The position numbers were made by a program, and so were the translations under genes. A stretch of DNA of 15,705 nucleotides from CAYGDT01 sp964348745 (GTDB taxonomy: Bacteria; Patescibacteriota; Gracilibacteria; Peribacterales; Peribacteraceae), in the NCBI GenBank assembly GCA_964348745.1, contig CAYGDT010000031.1:1-15705 (forward strand), given 5' to 3'. Below, one piece after another: positions 8,206 through 13,846 of the stretch. The notes below the pieces were generated by a model. The model saw nothing but the letters and a program-made list of their open reading frames with translations. It did not search any database and had not been told where the DNA came from. Positions within the stretch are counted from its first letter, which is position 1, and every line of letters begins with the position of its first letter.

Positions 8206-8256
8206 CTACTTCCCATGATGCTTCGAATGCACCTCTTTAAGCTGCGGATTTGTCAT
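8206..8256 (-). pseudogene. Fossil 3' end of a second xer recombinase gene
   Basis: Read on the minus strand this stretch encodes MTNPQLKEVHSKHHGK and a TAG stop. The intact recombinase just upstream ends VTNPQLKEVHKKHHSTG. Over the shared 14 residues, 12 are identical, but the DNA is only about two-thirds identical (30 of 45 by my count) and many of the changes are synonymous. It therefore diverged under protein-level selection before being truncated, rather than being a fresh duplication. Nothing of the remaining ~300 codons is present; the fossil is bounded on its upstream side by the palindromic element at 8252-8287. Confidence 0.8.
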
Positions 8257-8287
8257 CCGACTCCGTCTGCGACTACGCCGCGATGAC
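8252..8287. repeat. 36-bp REP-like palindromic mini-element
   Basis: The segment begins GTCATC (8252-8257) and ends GATGAC (8282-8287), which are exact inverted repeats. Inside, CG pairs with CG after one bulge, and an inner hairpin GTC-TGC-GAC forms the tip. It sits exactly between the xer fossil and the stop of the intact xer gene. Read on the minus strand it resembles the dispersed intergenic palindromes of the type GTCATC...GTAGTCG...GATGAC that I recall from many bacterial genomes, and its transcript could fold as a terminator for xer. The dispersed-repeat identity is inference; the palindrome is directly visible. Confidence 0.55.
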
Positions 8288-8290
8288 CCA

Positions 8291-9244
8291 TTATCCTGTA
8301 CTATGGTGTTTTTTATGCACTTCCTTTAATTGAGGATTGGTCACATGTGTATAAATCTGCGTCGTGCCAAGGTCCTTATGCCCCAGCATCTCCTGCACCG
8401 AGCGCAGATCGGCTCCATTGCGAAGTAAATCCGTCGCAAAACTATGCCGGAGTGTGTGTGGAGAGGGGCTACTCATGATCCCTGCTGCACGCGCGTAGCG
8501 TTTCACGAGCTCGTAGATGGAAATACGCGAGAGGCGAAAGTTTTCCCCCGGTGGCAGTTGCTTATTTGCTTTATCAAAATTGCGGATAAAGAGGGGAGTC
8601 AGGTGATCCAAACGAATCTCCAGATACCGCTCCAGACACAGTGCTGCGCGATCGGAGATGAACACAACACGGATCTTGCCCCGCTTTCCCCGTACCGAGA
8701 TCTCGCGAGTTTTAAAGTTGATGTCATCGGTATCTAGGCTCCTCAGCTCCGCGAGACGCAGACCGGTAGAAAAGAAAAGTTCGAGGATTGCTTTGTCGCG
8801 CTTGCCGATTTTGGTTGTTTCATCGGGTGCTGCAAGCAGTGCATCCAGATCGTCTTTAAAGAGAACCTTTACCTTACGTTGCTCCTCTTTAAAGCGTGTG
8901 ACACGGTCGGGGGGGTACACATCCATCTCTTCCTCTTGAATAAGATAACGCAAGAAAGCACGCAGTATAGTCAAGTGGTGGTTTTTCGTACGGATCGCAA
9001 GCTCACGATCATTTTTTGTACGAAAACTATGGAGCGCGGACTTGTAGATACGCACGGATTGTTTATCGATGCCGGCAGGGGAGTTGATGTCGAGAAGTTT
9101 TTGAAGGAGCGAAAGTGATTGCCTGTATGCAATGATGGTGAGCGGAGATTTATTCTGCTCGGCCTTCAGAAAGACGAGATACCGATCGATAGCGGCTCCG
9201 AGGGTGTCTGATCGTGCCTGCGAGGGGGAAGAAGGGTTTTCCAC
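8291..9244 (-). CDS. xer: Tyrosine recombinase, XerC/XerD/XerH-like, probably chromosome dimer resolution
   Basis: 317 aa, typical for Xer proteins. The N-terminal SAM-like DNA-binding domain is about residues 13-105 (AIDRYLVFLKAEQNKSPLTIIAYRQ...). The C-terminal catalytic domain carries the full set of active residues: Arg163 in STGLRLAEL, Lys187/190 in the RGKRGKIR hairpin, His263 and Arg266 in PHTLRHSFAT, His289 in MLGHKDLGTTQIYTHV and nucleophile Tyr298. The start is a GTG (9244-9242) preceded at six bases by AGGA, one of the few plausible Shine-Dalgarno signals in the window. Only one intact recombinase is present, and a symmetric dif-like site lies 10 bp upstream of the start codon. This suggests a single-recombinase Xer system. 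An integron or phage integrase is less likely given length, motif spacing and the adjacent site. Confidence 0.93.
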   Translation of the reverse strand: MENPSSPSQARSDTLGAAIDRYLVFLKAEQNKSPLTIIAYRQSLSLLQKLLDINSPAGIDKQSVRIYKSALHSFRTKNDRELAIRTKNHHLTILRAFLRYLIQEEEMDVYPPDRVTRFKEEQRKVKVLFKDDLDALLAAPDETTKIGKRDKAILELFFSTGLRLAELRSLDTDDINFKTREISVRGKRGKIRVVFISDRAALCLERYLEIRLDHLTPLFIRNFDKANKQLPPGENFRLSRISIYELVKRYARAAGIMSSPSPHTLRHSFATDLLRNGADLRSVQEMLGHKDLGTTQIYTHVTNPQLKEVHKKHHSTG

Positions 9245-9254
9245 AATTGTTCCT

Positions 9255-9282
9255 ACTTAACATAATGCATTTTATGTTAAGT
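9255..9282. other. dif: dif-like Xer recombination site
   Basis: The site has an 11-bp left arm ACTTAACATAA, a 6-bp centre TGCATT and an 11-bp right arm TTATGTTAAGT. The arms are exact inverted repeats, and the next base pair outward (9254/9283) also matches. The 11-6-11 geometry is that of bacterial dif. Compared from memory with E. coli dif, the right (XerD) arm matches at 10 of 11 bases and the whole site at 20 of 28. Identical arms suit a single recombinase binding both sides. It lies immediately before the xer ribosome-binding site, so recombinase bound here could also repress its own gene. Confidence 0.85.
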
Positions 9283-9287
9283 ATCAA

Positions 9288-9300
9288 TTGACGAAGTCAA
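9288..9300. promoter_or_regulatory. Short palindrome with TTGACT, upstream of dif and xer
   Basis: TTGAC and GTCAA form an inverted repeat around GAA. On the minus strand its TTGACT could be the -35 of xer, but the best -10 (TAAAAT, inside the dif centre and arm) is 20 bp away, longer than usual. It could equally be an operator. Nothing else recognisable lies between 9301 and 9379 apart from a short hairpin (CCAT/ATGG at 9364-9377). Confidence 0.3.
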
Positions 9301-9379
9301 ATAAGCGATTCGTAGTTGAATTTAGCTCTATGTACGTAAATTGTGCATACTTTATCAGACATTCCATTGTGCGATGGTA

Positions 9380-9406
9380 TCACCAATTGTTCGAAAATAT
9401 TTCCAT
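9380..9406 (-). CDS. Putative 8-codon ORF with a perfect Shine-Dalgarno
   Basis: On the minus strand GGGAGGTGAT (9420-9411) matches the 3' tail of 16S rRNA over nine bases (GGAGGTGAT). It is followed after ACAT by ATG and the codons for MEIFSNNW, then TGA. This is the only strong Shine-Dalgarno in the window. It lies about 50 bp after the stop of the membrane-protein gene and about 135 bp before xer, so it could be a leader peptide, a small protein or a ribosome-stalling element. An in-frame ATG at 9433 would extend it to 17 residues. Translation is inferred from the signal only. Confidence 0.35.
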   Translation of the reverse strand: MEIFSNNW

Positions 9407-9472
9407 ATGTATCACCTCCCCGACAATGAACATAAAAACAACAATAGTAAACCAGCGTAGTCCCCCCTCCGT

Positions 9473-11071
9473 TTAGTCCTCGAGAACCGGCTCCACTACA
9501 ATACTCGAAGGAATGCTCGGGAGTGTCTTCACCCAAGGGGGCCAGACATGCACCAGTGCTTTGCGTACTTCAGGATAATTTCCAACGATGCTCTCTGCAT
9601 CATTTTTGTTGATGTCTTTGATATTTTCGCGAACCTTCTTAGCAAAAACAGCACCGGTCGGAGAAAGCGGATCAAGAATGTACTGCTCTGTACCCGAGAG
9701 GTCGACCGTGACCTTGATCCACGAGAAATCATCGGAGTAGTCGATGACGTGCGCCACAAGGTGGCTTAAGTTCAGGGTTTTCTCCAGTAGCCGCCTTCCT
9801 TCACCCACGTGGTCGCGCAGTTCCTTACTGAGCATATCTAGTACGGCCTGCGTGTCATACGCGTACATGGTGTAGAGCAAACTACCTTGCACAGGAACGG
9901 AATCCACATTCGTACCCAGATACTGCGTCGGCAGTGAAAAATCGACATACTGAGATTTCGTCAGCTCATCGTAGTAGAGCAAGTCCATGACACCGTACTC
10001 ACCGGAGACATTCATTAATGCCTTACGTTCGGCGATCATCTGTTTTGCCTGAGTGAGCAGTTCTTGCTCCAGCTTCTTTTTGGCTATATCCAGATCTTTC
10101 TGCTGTAAAACCCTGCGAAATGCACTCTTTCCGCCTGTACCCGGTTCCGTGTTCTCTGCGTAGACAAGTATCTGCTCCTCCTTGGTAAGCCCCGTAAAGT
10201 ACCACTGCAAACCCGCCGGAACGTTGCCACGAATTCCAACAATATTCCCATAGACATCCTCGGGTTCCGCTTCAGCCTTCACACTCGTGATGGTAGCAGG
10301 GTCGATCTTGATGGACTGGAGAATCTTAAAATTCATGCCGGCTTGGTTGCGCAGTCGCGAACCGCTTTTCAACCAGTACGTCTCGGTAGAATCATTGTGC
10401 ACACTCATAACCGTTACTGCATTCTTGCCGATAAATTCCTTGCTGATCTGATCAAATGTGATTGTTTTTTCCGCGCGGACAGAGACGGGTACCAACGCCA
10501 TAACGCGAACGCGTGGAGGAAGCGCCGCTATGGCACCCGACTGCGCCAGGAAAATATTCACCGTCTGAGAGACGCTCTCCTCCTGAGGCCAGACACGGAC
10601 AGTCGCCGAGGGGAGCAAGCGAAATACGACGAAGAAAAAGAGTACACTACTCACGCCGATCAGCGCCCAAATACGCAGTTTCGGGAGGCTGAGTAGCCCC
10701 ATAGATTGAAGGCGATTTCGCAGTTGCTGCCGCCAGATTTGCGGCTGAAATTCTCGAAGCGCATCATCCAAACTCGGGTTGCCTGCAAGAAGTTTTTTTA
10801 GATCGGCAACAGTGTGCACGACGCGAATTCCGCGCGGTCGCGCTGCGGCGATCAGAATGTGATTGTGGGTGGCTACTCTCAGGCGCGTCCCGTATTTCTT
10901 GCAGACAGAGAACATGTGCTTTCTGGCTTCCTTGTTTTGAAGAAGTTCATCTTCCAGATCGGAAAAAATGACGATGAGATCTCCGGGAGTACCTGCGATG
11001 CGTCGCTCGAACGCAGCAACGGATTCCCCTTGTTCCGGGAACAGCACAGTGATGGGTAGCATGGGTGACAT
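9473..11071 (-). CDS. Single-pass membrane protein with baseplate-J-like exterior region
   Basis: 532 aa. Residues 1-95 look like a small alpha/beta (Rossmann-like) cytoplasmic domain: PITVLFPEQGES, GDLIVIFSDLED, TRLRVATHNHILIAAARPRGI. One transmembrane segment at about 133-152 (IWALIGVSSVLFFFVVF) has basic residues before it, giving N-in/C-out topology. The exterior starts with an ATVRVWPQEESV strand and continues with KNAVTVMSVHNDSTETYWLKSGSRL and a polar helix (KKKLEQELLTQAKQMIAE). This is the layout of CPR proteins usually annotated as baseplate J/gp47-like, which are probably envelope proteins rather than phage parts. The ATG is 2 bp after the pgk stop, so the two genes are co-transcribed and probably translationally coupled. 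Topology is well supported; the family name is tentative. Confidence 0.75.
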   Translation of the reverse strand: MSPMLPITVLFPEQGESVAAFERRIAGTPGDLIVIFSDLEDELLQNKEARKHMFSVCKKYGTRLRVATHNHILIAAARPRGIRVVHTVADLKKLLAGNPSLDDALREFQPQIWRQQLRNRLQSMGLLSLPKLRIWALIGVSSVLFFFVVFRLLPSATVRVWPQEESVSQTVNIFLAQSGAIAALPPRVRVMALVPVSVRAEKTITFDQISKEFIGKNAVTVMSVHNDSTETYWLKSGSRLRNQAGMNFKILQSIKIDPATITSVKAEAEPEDVYGNIVGIRGNVPAGLQWYFTGLTKEEQILVYAENTEPGTGGKSAFRRVLQQKDLDIAKKKLEQELLTQAKQMIAERKALMNVSGEYGVMDLLYYDELTKSQYVDFSLPTQYLGTNVDSVPVQGSLLYTMYAYDTQAVLDMLSKELRDHVGEGRRLLEKTLNLSHLVAHVIDYSDDFSWIKVTVDLSGTEQYILDPLSPTGAVFAKKVRENIKDINKNDAESIVGNYPEVRKALVHVWPPWVKTLPSIPSSIVVEPVLED

Positions 11072-11073
11072 TG

Positions 11074-12282
11074 CTAGTTCTTCAGCGCTTCCAACGCCGG
11101 CAATGGTTTACCCGAAATGAAATCCAACATCGCGCCTCCTGCGGTGCTGACATAGGTATAGCAGCTCTTCGGATAGTCATACTTATCATGAAAATCCAGC
11201 GTGTCTCCGCCACCGACAACAGAAACTGCTCCAAGCTCCGTCGCAAGGGCGATCGCCTCTGCGATGCGTTTGGAAGCTTCGGCAAACTGCTCGCATTCAT
11301 AGAATCCCAGAGGACCGTTCCAGACAATGGTTCCGGACTTTGCAATCACCCGCGCATACTGCGCCACCGTGGCAGGTCCTATGTCATAGATCGCAAGTCC
11401 ATCGTCGATGGCATCGGAGGAAACGGTGAACGCACGTGCATCATCCTTCGGTTCAGCCGCTACGATCGCATCTGCAGGAACGTGAACTTTTGCCAAATTT
11501 TTTGTTCCGCTTGCTTCGAGCAATTGCGTAGCAAGGTCCACGAACTCTGTATCATACTTGCTTGTGCCGACGGAAAGCCCTTTGGCACGGAGGAATGTGT
11601 TGGCAACTCCGCCACCTACGAGAATATCGTCGCCGTGATTGAGAAAACGCTGAATCACCGGTACCTTTGTCTCCATTTTCAGTCCGCTTATTATCAGCGT
11701 CACCGGTCGCGTAGGGTTTTCCGTCGCTTTGGAAAGACCTGCAATTTCCTCTTCCACAGTTAATCCGATAAAGCCGGGGATATATTTTGGCACGGATGTC
11801 ATGCTCGCATGATCGCGATGACAATTGGTGAACGCATCGTTGACATAGATGTCCGCAAGAGCGGCAAGCTCCCTGCCGAGCGCGTCTCGCACAGCGGGAT
11901 CTTTGCTCGTTTCACCTTCCTCGTAACGCAGATTCTCCAAGAGCAACACTTCTCCCGGCTTCAGTCCTTGTGCTAGTGCTTTCGTTGCCGGGCCGGTAGC
12001 CCGCTCAGCAAAGTGCACTGCTGTTTGTAGCAATTGTTCCAGTACGGGAACTACGGGGAGTTGACTGAAAGCAGGATCACGCTCCGGAGGCTTTGGCCTG
12101 CCTTGATGCGACATGATAATAAGTGCCGCGCCGTGATCCAGAATGTAGCGCATGGTTTTTAAATTTGCCCTGATACGCGTGGTGTCCTGAACAACACCGT
12201 TTTCGATCTGCATGTCAAATCCCGCACGCAGTAATACGTTTTTACCGGACAAATCTGCCTGATGAATCATCGGATACTTCAT
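11074..12282 (-). CDS. pgk: Phosphoglycerate kinase
   Basis: PGK converts 1,3-bisphosphoglycerate and ADP to 3-phosphoglycerate and ATP in glycolysis. The 402-aa length is normal. Recognised sites in order are DTTRIRANL (33-41), SHQGRP with His59 and Arg62, LENLRY with Arg119, DAFTNCHRDHAS with Arg156, GLKMETK with Lys202 and Lys206, GGGVANTF (223-230), IVWNGPLG, VVGGGDT and YVSTAGGAMLDF. One oddity: the substrate loop, RADLN in E. coli, reads RAGFD here, so the usual Asp and Asn at 21 and 23 are Gly and Asp. Everything else suggests an active enzyme. It leads a two-gene operon with the membrane protein, from a promoter whose predicted start is 5 bases before the ATG. Confidence 0.96.
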   Translation of the reverse strand: MKYPMIHQADLSGKNVLLRAGFDMQIENGVVQDTTRIRANLKTMRYILDHGAALIIMSHQGRPKPPERDPAFSQLPVVPVLEQLLQTAVHFAERATGPATKALAQGLKPGEVLLLENLRYEEGETSKDPAVRDALGRELAALADIYVNDAFTNCHRDHASMTSVPKYIPGFIGLTVEEEIAGLSKATENPTRPVTLIISGLKMETKVPVIQRFLNHGDDILVGGGVANTFLRAKGLSVGTSKYDTEFVDLATQLLEASGTKNLAKVHVPADAIVAAEPKDDARAFTVSSDAIDDGLAIYDIGPATVAQYARVIAKSGTIVWNGPLGFYECEQFAEASKRIAEAIALATELGAVSVVGGGDTLDFHDKYDYPKSCYTYVSTAGGAMLDFISGKPLPALEALKN

Positions 12283-12293
12283 AGGAAATGTGA

Positions 12294-12299
12294 ATGATA
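12294..12299 (-). promoter_or_regulatory. -10 element of pgk
   Basis: TATCAT on the minus strand, the same hexamer found before proB, gives a predicted +1 at 12287 and a 5-base leader before the ATG at 12282. No clear -35 and no Shine-Dalgarno are seen. Confidence 0.42.
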
Positions 12300-12354
12300 C
12301 GAAGCAGAGAATAGCATGATCATTGACAATGGAAAAATTGTGTTTAGATGCATG

Positions 12355-12747
12355 TCATGATCGATTAACATCGGATGATCGACTCGAAGGTAGCCACACA
12401 GCACGAATCGCTCCCTGATCAGAGAGAAAATATCCGGTCAGCACTCCTTCATTGTTCACGATAACTGAGGCACTCCCCTCCCCCTGCACAGAGGAATCCA
12501 ATAAATCGAGTAGTGGAATAATTGCTTTCTGTAGCGATTTTCCTACTATATATCCACGTCGGTCGAAGTGAAACATTTCACTAAGCCGTTCTGGAAGCGA
12601 TTCTTCATTCGCCGGATAATGATCGAAGAACGCATCGATCCCCTCTTCCAAAAACAAACTGTTCCAGTACCGTTTGAGCTCCGAGGAATTGTGGTCTGAG
12701 CCGAGAAGTCCGAAGAGAAGCCGATGAGGATCCCTATAGGAGTGCAT
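12355..12747 (-). CDS. Degenerate AroE-like substrate-binding domain protein, 130 aa
   Basis: The protein follows the N-terminal domain of shikimate dehydrogenase from end to end. LLFGLLGS (10-17) matches the first strand and turn (aVfGNP). Next are an NSLF helix (29-32, compare HNAAF), then GIDAFFDHYP and GYIVGKSLQKAIIPLLD (65-81, compare the catalytic GxNVTxPhKe...). SASVIVNNEGVLTGYF corresponds to GAVNT...dG.l.GyN, and SDQGAIRAV to TDG.G....L. The shikimate-binding SxSP and the catalytic Lys and Asn positions are not conserved, and the whole NAD-binding half (about 140 aa) is missing. So it is either a repurposed single-domain protein or a late-stage remnant. The ATG at 12747 is chosen because the domain begins there and a promoter precedes it; the frame continues upstream only under the divergent gene. 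Homology is inferred by eye. Confidence 0.62.
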   Translation of the reverse strand: MHSYRDPHRLLFGLLGSDHNSSELKRYWNSLFLEEGIDAFFDHYPANEESLPERLSEMFHFDRRGYIVGKSLQKAIIPLLDLLDSSVQGEGSASVIVNNEGVLTGYFLSDQGAIRAVWLPSSRSSDVNRS

Positions 12748-12756
12748 TACGGAAAT

Positions 12757-12785
12757 AGTGTATTGTGTCTTCGCGAGCTCGTCAT
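12757..12785 (-). promoter_or_regulatory. Promoter of the AroE-like gene, near-leaderless
   Basis: ATGACG (12785-12780) as -35, a 17-bp spacer, and TACACT (12762-12757) as -10 give a predicted +1 at 12750, three bases before the ATG. The -35 overlaps the start codon of the divergent transferase gene. Confidence 0.45.
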
Positions 12786-13842
12786 GATTTTTCTTATCCC
12801 TCTTTTGGCATTCTGTACCTGCGCAATTCTTCATACGATCGCTTTGCGGGATTTTGTGAAACTCGACCTCCTCGATTACCCTGAACGCTACGGACACAAA
12901 CGCAAGCGAGTCCCCTACCCAACCGGCATTCTTGCTGTCCTGACATTCGTTATGATATTTTCGATCATTGCACCGTGGACAACGCAGTCTGCGGGCATTC
13001 TTATCGGAGTCTTCCTGCTCGCACTCGTCAGTTTTACCGATGATCGCATCGGGCTGAATCCAAACGTGCGTCTGATACTGCAAATACTCATCACGTTCAT
13101 CATTTTTGCAACCGGATCACGCATATACACGCTGACCAATCCACTGCTTCCTGACGGCATTATTAAACTGGATACTGTTGATGTGTTCCTTCCGCAATTT
13201 TCAATTTTCCATTTTCAATTTTCCATTCCGATCGGCCCTTTGCCGGTGCTCAGCGGCATCTTCACAATCGTTTGGATGATGCTCTGTATCAATGCTCTCA
13301 ACTGGTTTGACGGTATTCCTGGTCAGGTAAGCGTACTTTCCACCATCGGATTTCTGGTGATCGGCGCACTGTCGCTTAGTGACAGGGTTTCCCAGCCCGA
13401 AGTCGCGCTCCTCGCTTTCATACTCGCAGCGATAGCGGCGGCAGGTGCGCTCTTTGATATTCCGCCGAACAAAGTTCTTATGGGTGATACCGGCGCAATG
13501 TTTTTCGGTCTCATGCTCGGGGTGCTGACCATCTACTCCGGCGGTAAGGTCGCAACGGCGTTTTTGGTACTCGGCGTTCCGCTGATCGACGTATTCCTCG
13601 TCATACTCCGCAGAGTATGGAAAGGGAAAAATCCTATGAAAGGCAACGCTACCGACGAACATTTGCACCATCGCTTGCTCGGCAAAGGTTGGAGCGAGCG
13701 GCGCATAATCGTGCTGACCGCAGGCCTCGGCGCACTCTTTGGTGTGTCGGCTCTGTTTCTCGATACGTTGGAAAAAGTGATTGCTGCAGGAGCGCTCTTC
13801 ATCGTGATGACGGGTTTGAGTGTATATTCACGGGTACGATAA
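12784..13842 (+). CDS. wecA: WecA/TagO-family undecaprenyl-phosphate glycosyl-1-phosphate transferase
   Basis: A 352-aa polytopic membrane protein of the MraY/WecA family (glycosyltransferase 4). These enzymes load a sugar-1-phosphate onto undecaprenyl phosphate and start the synthesis of wall polymers. Family marks are TDDRIGLNPNVRLILQ (Asp86, Asp87), NALNWFDG (Asp176), LMGDTGAMFFG (Asp235), and HLHHRLL (293-299). The last motif is typical of WecA/TagO rather than MraY. The usual DGxDG reads DGIPG here, so the second Asp is Pro. About ten hydrophobic residues near 139-148 come from a tandem repeat. I use the ATG at 12784 because the first membrane helix starts there; an upstream ATG at 12724 would overlap the divergent gene. 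The exact sugar is unknown. The small NIF3-type gene follows after 4 bp. Confidence 0.9.
   Translation: MIFLIPLLAFCTCAILHTIALRDFVKLDLLDYPERYGHKRKRVPYPTGILAVLTFVMIFSIIAPWTTQSAGILIGVFLLALVSFTDDRIGLNPNVRLILQILITFIIFATGSRIYTLTNPLLPDGIIKLDTVDVFLPQFSIFHFQFSIPIGPLPVLSGIFTIVWMMLCINALNWFDGIPGQVSVLSTIGFLVIGALSLSDRVSQPEVALLAFILAAIAAAGALFDIPPNKVLMGDTGAMFFGLMLGVLTIYSGGKVATAFLVLGVPLIDVFLVILRRVWKGKNPMKGNATDEHLHHRLLGKGWSERRIIVLTAGLGALFGVSALFLDTLEKVIAAGALFIVMTGLSVYSRVR
13200..13227 (+). repeat. Perfect 14-bp tandem duplication inside the transferase gene
   Basis: TTCAATTTTCCATT occurs twice head to tail, and a partial shorter copy (CAATTTT) precedes it. The unit is not a multiple of three, so the two copies are read in different frames as part of PQFSIFHFQFSIP. 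The gene frame stays open across it. Confidence 0.9.
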
Positions 13843-13846
13843 ACCG

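Noticed and set aside
8206..8300. Direct repeats at the xer 3' ends as attL/attR of an integrated element
   Set aside because: The copies are only about two-thirds identical in DNA and just 85 bp apart, with no cargo between them, so they are not a recent integration scar.
9425..9452. Second dif-like half-site (AATGAACATAA, 9 of 11 to the left arm)
   Set aside because: The matching right arm agrees at only about 5 of 11 bases and the region is AT-rich, so chance is likely. It could still be an accessory binding half-site.
9297..9536. 79-aa minus-strand frame across the interval between xer and the membrane-protein gene
   Set aside because: It starts inside the membrane-protein gene in another frame, and no ribosome-binding site or conserved-looking sequence supports it. 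Its 3' part may only coincide with the region around the 8-codon ORF.
12323..12350. Perfect TTGACA on the plus strand with a weak -10 (TAGATG)
   Set aside because: The ATGs that follow lead to stops within seven codons and only the minus strand is coding downstream, so it has no gene to serve.
12748..13083. Upstream extension of the AroE-like frame on the minus strand
   Set aside because: It lies wholly over the divergent transferase gene, is low-complexity charged sequence and precedes the first strand of the domain; it is a shadow.
13200..13227. CRISPR array or origin iterons
   Set aside because: There are only two copies, head to tail without spacers, inside a coding sequence.
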